From positions 6,572,001-6,636,000 of the forward strand of contig VCCP01000002.1 of assembly GCA_005765155.1 (NCBI GenBank): DNA of 64,000 bases, given 5' to 3'. A program made the translations under genes and the position numbers. Under the pieces are notes generated by a model that saw nothing but the letters and a program-made list of their open reading frames with translations, had not been told where the DNA came from and made no database searches. Shown one piece after another: positions 11,493 through 23,711 of this stretch. This DNA is from Zelopaecilomyces penicillatus (taxonomy: Eukaryota > Ascomycota > Sordariomycetes > Hypocreales > Pseudodiploosporaceae). The first letter of the stretch is position 1. Every line of letters begins with the position of its first letter.

Positions 11493-11864
11493 AAACAAGC
11501 TGCTCATTGTTTGCTTGTTAGTGAAGTCGTCACCGCGGACTTGGAGATGTTCATTCATTGCCTACCTTGGCACACACACACCAACCAATGCAACACACGT
11601 ACCCACCACCACCCCCCTTGCTTCTTGCTGGTACGTCGGCCGAGACCCGTCTGTTCCACCGGCAGAGCCACTCCTTTTGGGCTGACCCCCAGCCCTACAG
11701 GCACTGGTGCATGGAAAAGCTTTGCTGTGTGCGTCGTCGGTGCAAATTGTGTTGTTGGACACAGGGGAGGAGGGGGTTAATATGAGGCGGAAACGGGGTT
11801 CCGGTGACCTGGCTACTCGCCAAGAGAGCCTGCAGTTGATGCCTTGTCTCTGATCCATATTTAG

Positions 11865-11886
11865 ATATATATATATATATATATAT
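11865..11886. repeat. AT dinucleotide run
   Basis: (TA)n tract about 180 bp upstream of the Zn2Cys6 regulator start codon. It may overlap the core promoter. Confidence 0.7.
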
Positions 11887-12064
11887 CCTTGTTGAGGCTC
11901 GCTGTTCTAGGTAAAAGTAAGTCCTGTTAGGGTTTTCTCCATAATAACCTTTTTATGTTTGTATAACATTATACAAGTCAAGGGGGGAAAGAGACAACTA
12001 ACTTGTCAAACCGAAAAAAAAAGAGAACTATAACTGCAAACTGACTCTTTTCTTCTTCTTTTTG

Positions 12065-14295
12065 ATGGCCTCCACAGCTGGGACGCAGAACCCGCCCCAG
12101 TGCTGGGAATGTCTTCGCCGAGTGTGGACATGCGATGGCTCCTCGCCTGCCTGTGGAAACTGTGTTGCTGCGGGCATTACATGTCCTGGATATGAGAACA
12201 AGAAGCCGCTGGTATGGCTCGCTATGAATCGAGTGACGAGACCATCGAAGAGGACCGCGGGAGGGAAGGGCAAGAGACTGGGGAGTCCAGTGACGATGGC
12301 GACGGATAGGGCGACGTCTAGCTCGAGTAAGAGGACGAACAAGAGACCAAGCCCAAGCAGAAGCACAACCTCGAACAAGTCAGCAGCGACGACAGCGATA
12401 CCCCCATCCTCATCCTCCACCTCCTCCTCTGGAAGGAGACCAGAAACCGAAGTGCGGTTTCAGGCGAGCCCCCTATCAGATTCGCTGTCTGAGGCTGCCG
12501 CTGCCCGAGCCAAAGGCAAAAGGAAAGAATCGAACTCGAACCCAGACCTCGACGTGGACATGGAACCCAGTCTCTCCTCGGGAGACACCCCCAGTGTGTT
12601 TCCTGACGAGGGCGACCCTGGTATCATCAATATCTTTAACCAGCAGGATTTGGGATGGGGAGGCGAAGCATACGGACACCTCTTCCACCATCATAATGAC
12701 TTGGGGGCAGCGATTGATCCTTCGTTGACGGCGGCGTGGCGAGTCGATGAGGAGAGACATGGTGGAGACCAGATGCATGAGATGCAGCAGCAACAGACGA
12801 CGGGGAAGACGTATCCTTTTCCAGAGGAGGGATTGAAGCCGTCTGAATGGGACGCCATTGAAGGCGTGGCATTCTGTATGTCCCCCCCCCCCTCCTGTAC
12901 ACATCTTCGCTTGAAACGATTCATGAACTGACATCATAAAAACAGTCAACAGCTACATCCGCCCGAGAATCATCACCGACAACCTCATCCCCTGCTCCAT
13001 CATCCCCACCACCCCCCTCAGCAGCGACTACATCCACTCCCGTCCCATCGGCGGTCTCTTCTGGCTCATCTCCCTCGTTCTCGCGCACCGCATGGCGCAT
13101 GTCTCTCACGTCCACGGCATCGGATTGGACGCTAGCCTTACACACGCGTCGAATACGTATCTGCGGTCGAGTTTCCAGGCGCACTTTGCGCAGGCGATAC
13201 AGGATCTGAATACGTTTTTGTCGGAGGAGAGCTCGAGGCATTCGGATGAGGTTTTGTATCATATTAATAGTATCATTACTGCAGAGGTAGGTGGACACTC
13301 TGTCTCTTCAAGCTTGTTTTCGTATTTAGGTAGTAAGAAACACTGGCTAACAAGTTCGACGTTTGTGTAGCTCATGGTAGCTTCGACGTTGAATTGGCGC
13401 GCGCATTTGGATGGTTTCTTGGTGTTGGTACGGCTTCGAGGTGGATTCCGCCAACTTATAACATCCAGCGCGCATCTTAGACCGCTCTTATCCATGATTG
13501 TAACGTATGTATTACATTACACCATCAATCAAACCTTGGATTTTGCTGACATTTGTGATGCCAAACAGAACCTGCGTCATGGCCAACACCACCAGTCCGC
13601 CCCAGGACCAGATTACCGGGATATACGAGAGCGAGACGGCAGAGATATGTGAGGTGTACGGCGCCTCTTCATACTATGTATGCCCGCGATACTTGTTTCT
13701 CGACATTATAACCATCAACCGTCTCCGAGTGCGAGTAGCAACAGGAGGCGCCGCAGTCGGCGATGTAGAGCGCAAGGCCATTCTACGCCACATCAACGCA
13801 TTCTCTGTCCAGACCTGGATGGACAGCCATAACATGCCGTGTACGGAAGAGTCAGACGTTATCGGGCGCATGTTCCAATCCGCAGTGGCAGCATACTGCA
13901 TCTTAGCACTCCCCTGCGACCAAGATTCCATGGCAATGCCCAGCACCGCCGATGCCCTTTGTGACAGCCAATCCCCAGACATGTGCCAGTGTATCAATAT
14001 ACCACGGCTGTACGAGTTTCATCGAGCGCGGCTGTTCAAACTCATCGGTCTGGCGCTAGAATCCGGGGCTGGTCGGGCGGCGACAGATTGGCCAGTAGTG
14101 GTGAGCGGCGTCATGGCCGCAGATGGGACGGCGGGCGAGCGTGCCATGGTGGAAACGTTTGTGGACCGGTCTGGGATCTTTCCTGGTGTTGGGTCGAGTA
14201 GAGCGGAGGTGAAGCCGATGTTGAGGAAGTTTTGGGCTTCTGGACGGACGAGTTGGGATGATTGTTTCGATCGGCCGTATCATCTCATGCAATGA
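12065..14295 (+). CDS. Zn2Cys6 transcription factor (ACR-2-like, Fungal_trans_2 type)
   Basis: A nuclear DNA-binding regulator. Four exons: 12065-12875, 12946-13286, 13371-13504 and 13569-14295, all with GT-AG junctions, giving 670 aa in one frame. The zinc cluster is at residues 14-41, with spacing C-x2-C-x6-C-x6-C-x2-C-x6-C, followed by the PGY...KPLVWL block typical of the ACR-2 (acriflavine resistance regulator) group. Residues 55-160 are basic and Ser/Thr-rich with a likely nuclear localisation signal (KGKRKES). The C-terminal 400 residues fit the fungal transcription factor 2 region, with a DxxLGxLFWLISLVLAHRMAH-like helix and a terminal HRARLFKLIGLALESG. The first ATG (12065) is chosen because an upstream TTG has no initiator context. 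The first intron contains a C-run. No target genes can be inferred; neighbours are kilobases away. Confidence 0.88.
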
Positions 14296-16968
14296 TATTT
14301 CCGTGTAATAGTAGACGGAACTGTTCTTGGCCTGTACACGCTGAATATGGGATCCTGGGTCCGGGGATCTGATGCCCATGATGTGGAAGCCATGTTGGCG
14401 GACTATGGAGGAAACAGGAAAGCAAACGAATGTGGTACGAAAACGACTTTACTGCATGAATAGATAATGATGTTAATAGTAATGATGATGATGATGATGA
14501 TGAATATTGAGTAAGCAAGTGTAAGCGAGGCACCTCTAGAGGTTGGGGTTTCCAATGTATTATCACGCGATCTAATGCCCATTCATTGAATCCCATCCCT
14601 TTTCACGTTCTATTTAATCAACAGCATAAACGAAAATATGACGACATGAACTGCAGGATGCTCGGCCATAGTTGCCATTTTTATTGACCACAACGGAACG
14701 GCTTAGGCGATTGCTCGGCGTGCCAACTCACCGAATATGTATACCTTAACACGGCGGTGCGCTGTGCCGGCAGCGGCCGGGTTTTGGTAGACCGGCGTGA
14801 TATTCTCGCCGGCGGGTGAATTAGTGAGGGTTGGCCGAATCAACTTTGACTGACATGTATTTACGTACCAGCCATACCTTATCTACATGGTGGTCAGTAT
14901 TACAGGTCTCACTATCCTACTCCCACCTTTCACATCCCACCTGGACATCCGGCCTGACCGATTGATGCGCTGGATTGTACTTGTGCGTTGGAGTGATACT
15001 GGCAAGATCGATGAGTGAAGGGAAGCAAATATCGGATGAAGGAGAGACGATTAATACTGCTAAAAGGAGCCAGTCAGACAGATGGTGAGAAATTGTAATC
15101 ACTGTGAGTGCTGTAAACCTAGTGATCTAGGTTGAGGTTCAAGTCAATGTGCCATGGAGTTGTACTCGGCATTACCGAGTCATTGGCTGCCAACTTGGCT
15201 GTATTCACCCGTTTCTTCATCATCTCAACGCACTGCTACATGGAAATGTATGTAACCAGAAACATGCAGCCGTAGTAGCCCGAATTCCGATTCTTCAACT
15301 AACCTCAATCCAGAATCCATGCCAAACAAATTATACCCCTCACATAGCACAAAAAACCACCCTTCTTCCCTTCCCTTCAATTAGACGAGATTGGAATGCT
15401 CACAGAGCCTTGTTCTCGCTGTGTTTGTTTAGCCACAACGTTACGTGTACCTGAATGCCAATGCTCGGCAAAACGACGACGACTGGGATGCAAAGCCATT
15501 CCCTAAAGGGTATATTGTGCCGACCCCCCTGCTGAGGAATGGATGAAGAACGGCTGCGACTGCGACTGCGACAACGAGAATGGAGATGAAGACGACAGGG
15601 GAGGAGCCGGCGGTGCCTGGAACTTGTGGGGACTGGGCCACGTTTTGGATGCATAATAGAAACAAATCTGGGCACAAGTATCGCTCTATAGGCTTGTTTA
15701 TAGGTCAAGGGTTTCTTTTCTCTTCATCTTCTCGGAGTAATAATTGAACCACGGCAATAAGTAGCAGTCTCGCACAAGTAATTCCGAGTCCACTTGTAGT
15801 GCGGTGTTTGGTGGGCGCTGACTCGGAAATACTGTGTGAGACTTGTATATAGGTAGGTTTACATAGATTGGCCATGTGAATTGATATGCTGAGGCAATGG
15901 TATGAGCCATCGAGTTTCTATGCAGCATTGGGATACTTGGCTCGAGAAGATGGAACTGCAAACAATGACTGTAGAATCAAGGCTCCCCGTCCAATCAATG
16001 ACTCGCAATCTTTGCTGTCTTAATGGAATCGCCTTGCCAGATTTAAAGTTATTCTTCAAGCCCCTCATGACTCGGTGGCCAATTCATGATGCCAAAATGT
16101 TACCTCATCTAGCTAGCTCTAACAGAAAAACTACCACCAAAATTGACTAAATGCCACAATGTTAAATATATTCCCCGTTATCAATCTCCATTCTTGAACC
16201 CGCCCCGTCCCCCCTGACTCTCTCCACACTTGAGGCTTGGTAATCCATTGTGCCTTGGCGATTTGTTTCTTGAATAGAGAACTATTCCTACCTTGAAAAA
16301 AATCGACAACAGGGGTGGAGGAACAGAAGGATGCATGTCAGCTTTAAGGGCCAATGTCGCGATCGGCAGCAGTGCCGCATTAGGCAAGAGATTCGTGGCT
16401 GCCAAGGCCCAAGACTTTCTCAGGAACACATACACCTACACACAGTTGGTGGTGTTTTACATAGATTACGATGGAGGAGTCCGCCAGAGCTTCACTTTCA
16501 CTTCTTATTATGGGTCTTTTTCTTGGAGATTTCCCTGTTTCTTGGGGTTAATCGGTAGAGGGGAATAGAGGCAATGACAATGATAATAAATAATATCAAT
16601 GACGCAAGCAAGTTGCGCGTATATGTGTCGGGCGTTGCGCGGTAGACTGGCCGGTGGGCCATGTAGTGTGGGTTGGGTATGCGTTATGGGACAAGGAGAA
16701 GACCGGCATGGGCGGGAGAAGGCATGGTTGAAGTAGCATTTGACCTAGCTGTGTATTTGTAAGTGGCATAGACAAACAACCTTGCAAGAGGGATTTGTAT
16801 ATATATAAGGTATATAAGGTTTGGGGGTGGTCTCGGCAGAAACTTGTAGACTCATCTCGACTAATTGCCCGGCGAACCAGTCGTCACTGCGTCTTGTATC
16901 CTTTTTTGCAACTCGCCACCAAAAGAAGTGTGCGTATTAGCAATAATAAAGGAAAAAAGACTTCTAAA
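14296..16968. other. 2.7-kb intergenic region
   Basis: No credible gene. It contains a GAT microsatellite near 14484-14503, GC-rich patches around 14750-14815 with CCGGC inverted elements, and the promoter of the FMN dehydrogenase at its right end. A minus-strand frame at 15441-15677 has one hydrophobic segment but no good start and no neighbouring exon. Confidence 0.5.
16798..16819 (+). promoter_or_regulatory. Candidate TATA element(s) of the FMN dehydrogenase gene
   Basis: TATATATAAGG, closely followed by a second TATATAAGG, starting about 170 bp upstream of the start codon. This is the clearest core-promoter-like sequence in the left half of the window. It fits a highly inducible secreted enzyme, but transcription start data are lacking. 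Confidence 0.55.
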
Positions 16969-18643
16969 ATGCGTCCTGAACTCGCCTTGCTGGCCTCTCT
17001 GGCCTCCAACGTCCTCGCCGCGCGTCCATTCCTCAACGAGGCCGACACGGGCATCGAAGACGCACTCGGCGACATTCCTCAGGGAACACTGCCCAACATA
17101 AGCAACATCGTGGGCCTGCCGGACTTTGAGTGGGTAGCTAGAAAGTATCTGCCCACGCGGAACTTTACATACTACCGAAATGGTGCGGCTGGCGAGTATT
17201 CGTACCGCAATAACCTTGAGGTTTATCGTCGCTATACATTGCGGCCGCGAGTGATGATTGATATTTCAGATATTGAGTCTTCTCTGCCGTATGTAATGTC
17301 TTCTTCAGTGTCGTGCTGGTTTTGTTTTTTCGCCTTTTGAATTGCCTCGTCGATGGATTTCGAGAGGAGAGAACTTCAACAATGAACAGGAATACAGAGT
17401 GTGAATCGTGGACTAACATGATGGCGATATAGGACGACGATTCTGGGCCACAACTTCTCTGCGCCCTTCTTCATCAGCCCATGTGCGAGAGGTGCCTACG
17501 GCCACAAAGATGCTGAGAAGAACTTGGTCAAGGGTGCTGCGGCTGGAAACATTCTCTACATGGTATGAGAGCATCTATTCAAGCACCATGGTGAATGTCT
17601 TTGTTGCTGACTATTTATGTATAGCCCGCGATTTTTGCATCTCTAACAGTCGAGGAGATTGCCGCGTCCAAGAAAAAGGGTCAAGTCTTGTTCCAGCAGG
17701 TACGTAAAAGCAACTCGATTCGAATCTCAAAATGGGATGAGTGTGATCAATATGGGTCGGATCTTAGGCTGACCTTCAGATATAGCTGTATCTGGGATCA
17801 AACGACACGGAGAACAAGGCAATTTTCAAGAGGACTGAGGATTCTGGCGCTGCTGCGATTGTGTTTACTGTCGACTCTGCGGCAGATGGTAACCGTCATC
17901 GTGCGAAGCGGTTTGGCGTTGGGTCTGCGTAAGTAAAGACGTGAGCTTTTGACGACGATGAAACAAGAAGAACTAACAGGGTTGTGTCTTTTAGTGACTC
18001 GGATTACTCTGCATTTACTGTAAGTCAAGTTATCTACGAACTAAATCAAGCCTCAAGATCACCTCACATTGGTGTTTTTGTTTCATTTTGCTAACACTCT
18101 TTTGCAGTGGGAGTTTTACGAAAAGATCAAGAAGCAGACCAAGCTTCCCATCATCCTCAAGGGCATCATGACCGTCGAAGACGCCCAACTCGCCGTCAAG
18201 CACAAAGTCCCAGCCATCATCCTCTCCAACCACGGCGCACGCCAGCTCGACGGCGCGCCATCATCCCTCGAAGTCGCCCTCGAAATCCACCAGCAAGCCC
18301 CCGAAGTCTTCAAACAGACGGAAGTCCTCGCTGACGGCGGCGTACGGTACGGCGCCGATGCGCTACTGCTGCTGTCGCTGGGTGTGAAGGCTGTTGGCCT
18401 TGGACGGCCGTTTATGTATGCCAATGTCTATGGACAGCCGGGTGTGGAGAAGGCGATTGAGATTATGAAGCATGAGATTGCGATTGATGCTGGGAATGTT
18501 GGTGTTGCGGATCTGAAGAAGATAACGCCCAAGATTGTAAGTTTTATTTTCCCTTTCTTTTGACAATCTACGTTTTGAGGGTTTTCACAGACTGACAAGC
18601 GAAATAATAGGCAAACTGGAATCCCAACAGGTGGCTCATGTAA
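16969..18643 (+). CDS. Secreted FMN-dependent alpha-hydroxy-acid dehydrogenase/oxidase
   Basis: Flavoenzyme of the glycolate oxidase / L-lactate dehydrogenase family, oxidising an alpha-hydroxy acid to a keto acid. Seven exons: 16969-17288, 17433-17562, 17625-17699, 17786-17928, 17995-18019 (25 nt), 18108-18536 and 18611-18643, summing to 384 aa without a frame break. Residues 1-18 form a signal peptide (hydrophobic core, LAARP cleavage region). The TIM-barrel follows: APFFISPCARGAYGH (FMN-binding strand), GQVLFQQLYL, IVFTVDS, PIILKGI (conserved Lys), SNHGARQLDG with the catalytic His and substrate-binding Arg, then ADGGVRYGADALLLLSLGVKAVGLGRP for the FMN phosphate. The family norm at the catalytic loop is SNHGGRQLD, so one Gly is Ala here. 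No cytochrome b5 domain. The short last exon encodes ANWNPNRWLM. The substrate is unknown. Confidence 0.87.
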
Positions 18644-20784
18644 AAAGGATGTTGACTTATTGAAGTCATGTATATATATCTAGATCTATATAGAGGATTG
18701 CTGGGATAGAGAAGAACCTTGGCCTTGGTTCGGCAGGCGCTTTGATCTGCATATTTGAGCACGAGCATTGGACGAGAGCATTGGATAAGAATACTAGATG
18801 AGAATATCATACAAGAACTGCATGCAGTCTTGCGCATTTACAGCAAAGTCTTGTATACTGATCTGCTATGATGTATGTTCAAGGAGTAAATTGGCGGCAA
18901 CACGACAAATTACAATAATCTTGACTCATGCAAACCGTTGCTGGTTTTCTATTAACGCCATGTTTCCTTGTCTAGTCATCCGGACTTTGCCAACGTCCGG
19001 TCCCCGTAGACCTAATCTTAGAGTATCATCCACCTTGCCGCCGTTTCTTACAACCCACATCCACAATGCAAATCCGTTCACATTGATTGGTTTGCCTCAT
19101 CTGCATTGCAACGTCTCCAGCGTAGCATTCAAGCTTCCCGTTACCATGGGTCGCTGGGCTTGTCTTGCTGAACGCCCCCTCATTCCCGGAGAACAACGTT
19201 CTCCATGAACCCGATCCCCGGATGGAGCGCACCAAACTGCCTGTACTACCATACCTTACAGATATGCACATGTGGCATAACGGCTTGGTGAGTGTGTTTC
19301 GGGACTTGCATTTTCCGGCCCGTTCGATGCGACCCGTGTATAATCTTTTTTTAAAAAAAACCTGGATACGCGTATCTTGGAGACTTCGGCACTGACTAGC
19401 TTGGTGGTGCGGGTAGATGCTCCAACTATTTACCCACCAGTTATTTATCTTAGTGTAAAGTATGTCCGTATGTATGACATCACATGAGTAGGATGCATGA
19501 GTCTCTTGCATACTCGTACATACGGGCTATGTGTAACAACTTGACTGGCTCTGCCCTGTGTTGCTCACCTTGAGAAGAAAATAAAAAAAAAGGGCCAGCG
19601 AGTGTAGGTGGCATGTCTCACAAGCACAGGGTTGAGCCATGGTTGACGTGTTGGACAGGTGACCTCGATTTGTTTGTGTGAACTGAAGCTATTCATAAAA
19701 AAGCGGTGTCATGTACGACGCACTCATGGTTGGAAAACATTGTAAAAGGTATGCCGTTAAGATCTTAACGTGGTATGTCCGTCAGCTTGTGACTCATATT
19801 AGCTACAGCCATGTCATACGCAGAATCTAGATGCCGTGTGACTCCAATGCCAAATAAACAATGCCTAATCTGCGACATACTCTGCATGACGCAGTTTACC
19901 GACCAGCATCTGAGGTGTGTTCATCCGGTCTGTGCAAAAGCAAGCGTTCCTGAATCTTGACTCGGTGTTGCCCAGCTGCTGGGTTGGCTTCCAATTCAAT
20001 CGAATCCTGGAATGACTCGTTGGCGCTGAAGTGAGCAGCAGGCATGTATGTACCAACAAATCCATATAAACAACGAGAGAGAGACAGCTCAGTAGTCAAC
20101 CCCGGCTGCAAATGAACAGGCCCACGTCTGTCCCGTTCCCTTGGGACATGGAATTCCAGGGGTCCATGTCTGTTGAAACATCGTGAACCAACGGCATAAT
20201 ACTGGAGACCCTACATCCGTGCAGTAGATACATGTAAGACGGGTATTTATACATGTCCATTTAGGGCAAGAGTACGTTTATTATCATTATTATCAAAGTC
20301 AAGGCCCAAGTGTCTGGATGGATACGGCGGCACAGCATTTTGCGCTATTGTGTTTCCGTGTAACCAATCTCATTCAGCTGCTGCATTTGTGATACAGCTT
20401 GGGCCACGCGCACACACCCGACTGTTTGCCCTGTGCTGCGGTCCAACATTCTGTGTAGCAAGCGTCTTGAAGTGAGCGGGTTCTCCATCCCCTCGAGAGG
20501 CTATTCACACAAGTTTGCACAGCAAGGCAATAAACTCGGGCCGGGCATCAGTCGCCCTACGGATGGATATCCGGGCTGATATAGCACCTCTCCACCTTGA
20601 CGTTTTACCCCATCGAGCAACTCTATGTACCGCGGACATGGATGTAATGTACATACCGTACTGTGCGTCGATGTGCGTTGATATGTGCTGATGTAACCTC
20701 CCGGCAGCAAGCCACGATGCAGCGCATCGGACATGCATCCTGCCTTTGAACCTAACTTGCAACATCTCCTTCGCAATCCCAGTC

Positions 20785-20826
20785 CTACCTAACCTACCTA
20801 CCTACCTACCTACGTATGTAAGGTAT
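20785..20826. repeat. CTAC tetranucleotide array
   Basis: Tandem ACCT/CTAC units (CCTACCTACCTACC...) ending in TACGTATGTAAGGTATGTA, which is partly self-complementary to the array. Similar CCTACCTA strings recur elsewhere between genes in this window. Confidence 0.8.
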
Positions 20827-21402
20827 GTACGAAAAAAGAGACCCTAATCCTATCCATGTCCACCACAGTAGACACAGAAAACCCGGAATTCCCAAGGCCG
20901 CCCCCTCCGTCAGCATCCTTTTCTCCCCGCGTCGGGCGCCTTATGGACAAAGACAGGGAATCCCGTCCCCTCGGCCCACACACCAGCGGCAGAGGCGCAT
21001 TGGCTAGCCTCGCACTAATGCTGGGGTAAGGGATTCGGAGATGCGGGCGGTGGCGCCTCGGAATGGGGGCGCGTGTGTTGTGTGTGTGGTGACAACGGCT
21101 CAGCTCTGGGCTCTTGTCTTTTTTTTTAATGGGCACATGAATGCTGCTTTGGAAGTGAGTGGGCAGAGTCGCACCCAATCAATGGGCTGGAGCTGAGCTC
21201 GGAAGAAGAGGAGGAGGAGGAGGTGGTGACGATGATACTTTCGAATCATGGAGCTACATTTGTGGTTTTGTCTGTGTTGGTCAGTCACACCGGGATCGAT
21301 CGTTGCCGCTGAGCCTTGGCTGTTTGTTTGTTTGTTGGCTCGTGTGGATTGGATGAACATGTCATTCTTGCTTCTTTAACAAGTCTAGAACCCCCCCTCC
21401 CT

Positions 21403-21423
21403 GCTTCTTCTTCTTCTTCTTCT
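21403..21423. repeat. CTT trinucleotide array
   Basis: (CTT)n array about 250 bp upstream of the P450 start codon, within a longer pyrimidine-rich tract of the presumed promoter or leader. Confidence 0.8.
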
Positions 21424-21662
21424 TTCTTTTCTTCCTCTCTCCATGGATGATTGTAAACCCATATCGTTTACACTCTCCCCCTCTCTTGTAACCATCTGAA
21501 GCAGAACCCGTCCCGAACCTTGGCCCACATTGCAGCCCTTCCCTGTCTGGGAACCTTCTCCAGAAACGACACAGTGACAACCAAATTATACACGGTTAAA
21601 GTTAGATCATCTAGCCTGACTGCTGTTATCAAAGAAGAATAGAAGCCAGAGGCGATCCAACA

Positions 21663-23711
21663 ATGGCAACAATTCTGAGCACCCTCGCCGCGCCGCAAAC
21701 CTGGCCTGTCAGCGTCCTCATCCTCCTCCTCACCACCACAGTCCTACTCCTTTCGGGTGTCGTCACGAGCCTCATCCGGCACGAGGCCTTGCCCAGCGGC
21801 GCCCCGGTAAAAAAAGGCTGGCCGCTACTAGGATGCCTGGATTTCTTTAGTCACCGCAATGAATTCTTGAAGCTTGGCTGTCTGCGTAGCTCCAACGGAC
21901 AGTTTAGCTTTTACTATGGCGCCAAGTCAATTGTTGCCTTGTCGGGGAGTGCCGCGCGAACGGCATTCTTCACCCAGCGTGGGTTGGATCTCTCAGAAGG
22001 GTACGTTATTTCTTTATTGTTTATGATATGCCCGAACCTGCTTTGAGATATTGTTCTGTAATAGTTGGAGGATAAGAAAACTTTCAAATTGCTCAAGCTT
22101 ACACGAACATGTTTGGGGGGCACTTAAAGATACAACAAGCTCTCCTCTGCTGGACCCGACGTCAAGACCCTGCACGACGGCGACCTCACAGCCTTTTTCG
22201 TCTCCATGTTCAAGCGCATGACCAATAAGGAATCTCTCATAAGTGTGCTGCGGCACTTGACCAGCGATACTGAAGCTGCCCTCACGGCCGTGGACACGTC
22301 GGCGCCAGTCGACCCCTTTGAGCTCATGTACACGCTCGTCTACCAACTTACGCACCGGACTCTCGGCTGCAACGACATAGCCAACGACCCGGTACAGCTG
22401 GCCAAAACGCTGGCCATCTATAAGCATCTCGATCACAGCAATGGGTTGCAGATTCTGTTCCCGCGACTGCCGACTCCGGCTAAGTTGATCAAGCTTTGGG
22501 CTGGTGCGAGGCTGCACTGGACGTTTAAGAAGATTGTGGACGAAAGGAAGAGGACGGGACGGAGGGAAGAGGACGCCATGCAGACGCTGATCGATGGTGA
22601 CACGTCTGATATGTGCATTTCTGCTGTATGTCATGTCTTTCCAGACCCAACTCCCCTTTTCACCCTCCACTACCCATTTACCAACTTCCCCCCCTTCTAT
22701 TCCCACAATGGGATGGCTAAACAAGACATACCCCTTACTGATCTGGGCATCGCCTCTAGTTCATCATCGGCTCCCTCTTCGCTGGCCTCATCAACAGCGG
22801 CGTCAACGCAGCATGGATTCTCTGCTACCTAGCCGAGAACCCCTTGTGGATGAGCAAGTGCCGCGACGAGGTCGACGCCGCCGTAGCCAAGCACCGTCTG
22901 CATGAAAATGAGTCCGCTGTCGCTGTTCTCAGCCGCCTTGGGCTAGCCGACTGGGAGGCTGAATTCCCTAACATTGACCTCTGTCTTCGTGATAGCATCC
23001 GCCTCAACCTCATCGGCGTCGCCATGCGAAAAAACATTGCTGGCAAGGACATCAAGGTCGGCGAGACGGGCGTTGTGCTTCCGAAAGATACGTTTGCGGT
23101 ATGTTGATTCCATTATTTCTTTTACTCCGGAGTTGTGTATGCGGCTTGATGGTCAGCACTAGATGTGCTCGTACTTGAAGGGGAGCAATGGAATAGAGTA
23201 CTAACCGTATTATACAGGTATATCCCTTCGACGACGTCCACATGGACTCTAGCATTTACCAAGACCCTATGAAATGGGACCCTAGTCGTTACGCCCCTGA
23301 TCGAGCAGAGGATAAGAAGTTTCCTCATGCATATCTCGGCTGGGGAACAGGCCTCCACCCATGCTGTAAGTCTTGACAGAATTCCCAACCTCATATACCA
23401 CTTAATTTACTAATATAAATTGCAGTGGGACTTAAAGTAAGTTTTCATCACCCAACTCTTGTCTGACCCTTGTTTCATAGAACAGAGGTCAGAAACTGAG
23501 GTTTCAAAAGAAACTCTACTCACCAAAACCACAGTTTGCCAAACTTGAAATTGCCATCACGACAGCCACGTTCCTCGCTAGCTTCGACTTTAGCCTATGC
23601 GATAAAGACGGCAAACCAAGGACCGCGCCTCTACCACAATCTGACAGAAAACTGTTTGCCCCAGCCTTTCCCACAGACAAAGTGTATCTCAAATGCTCGC
23701 CCAGGTCCTGA
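21663..23711 (+). CDS. Cytochrome P450 monooxygenase
   Basis: A membrane-anchored haem-thiolate oxygenase, substrate unknown. Six exons: 21663-22000, 22130-22625, 22760-23098, 23218-23365, 23426-23436 and 23535-23711, giving 502 aa without a frame break. Residues 15-38 are a single hydrophobic anchor, followed by a short basic segment and KKGWPLLG. The I-helix region reads GSLFAGLINSGVNAAW, lacking the acidic/Thr pair. The K-helix motif is DSIR rather than ExxR. The PERF-like block is WDPSRY. The haem loop is LGWGTGLHPCLGLK: the Cys ligand is present and Phe is replaced by Trp. Exon 5 is only 11 nt and encodes the two residues after the Cys codon split plus LK; skipping it would break the frame. 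The flanks are long and empty, so there is no obvious cluster partner. Confidence 0.87.

Larger units (their letters stand above)
8813..12064. other. 3.2-kb gene-poor intergenic region
   Basis: No open frame here shows domain content or convincing splice structure. The region holds microsatellites: a GACT/GGCT array near 10517-10572, a 16-G run at 10971-10986, a triplicated ACAGCTAA unit near 11143-11171, a 14-G run at 11479-11492 and an AT dinucleotide run near 11865-11886. It must contain the promoters of the glycosylase (left) and the Zn2Cys6 regulator (right). The AT run and a polypurine stretch precede the regulator's start by about 200 bp. Confidence 0.6.
18644..21662. other. 3-kb intergenic region
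   Basis: No credible gene; the longest open frames (about 120-160 aa, e.g. 19026-19511 minus) have random composition. It contains a CTAC tetranucleotide array at 20785-20813, a GAG-rich stretch near 21209-21227 and a CTT array at 21403-21423. It presumably includes the P450 promoter at its right end. Confidence 0.55.

Noticed and set aside
15441..15677. 78-aa minus-strand frame with one hydrophobic segment
   Set aside because: The segment looks membrane-like, but there is no good start context, no partner exon and no conserved motif. Left out as unsupported.
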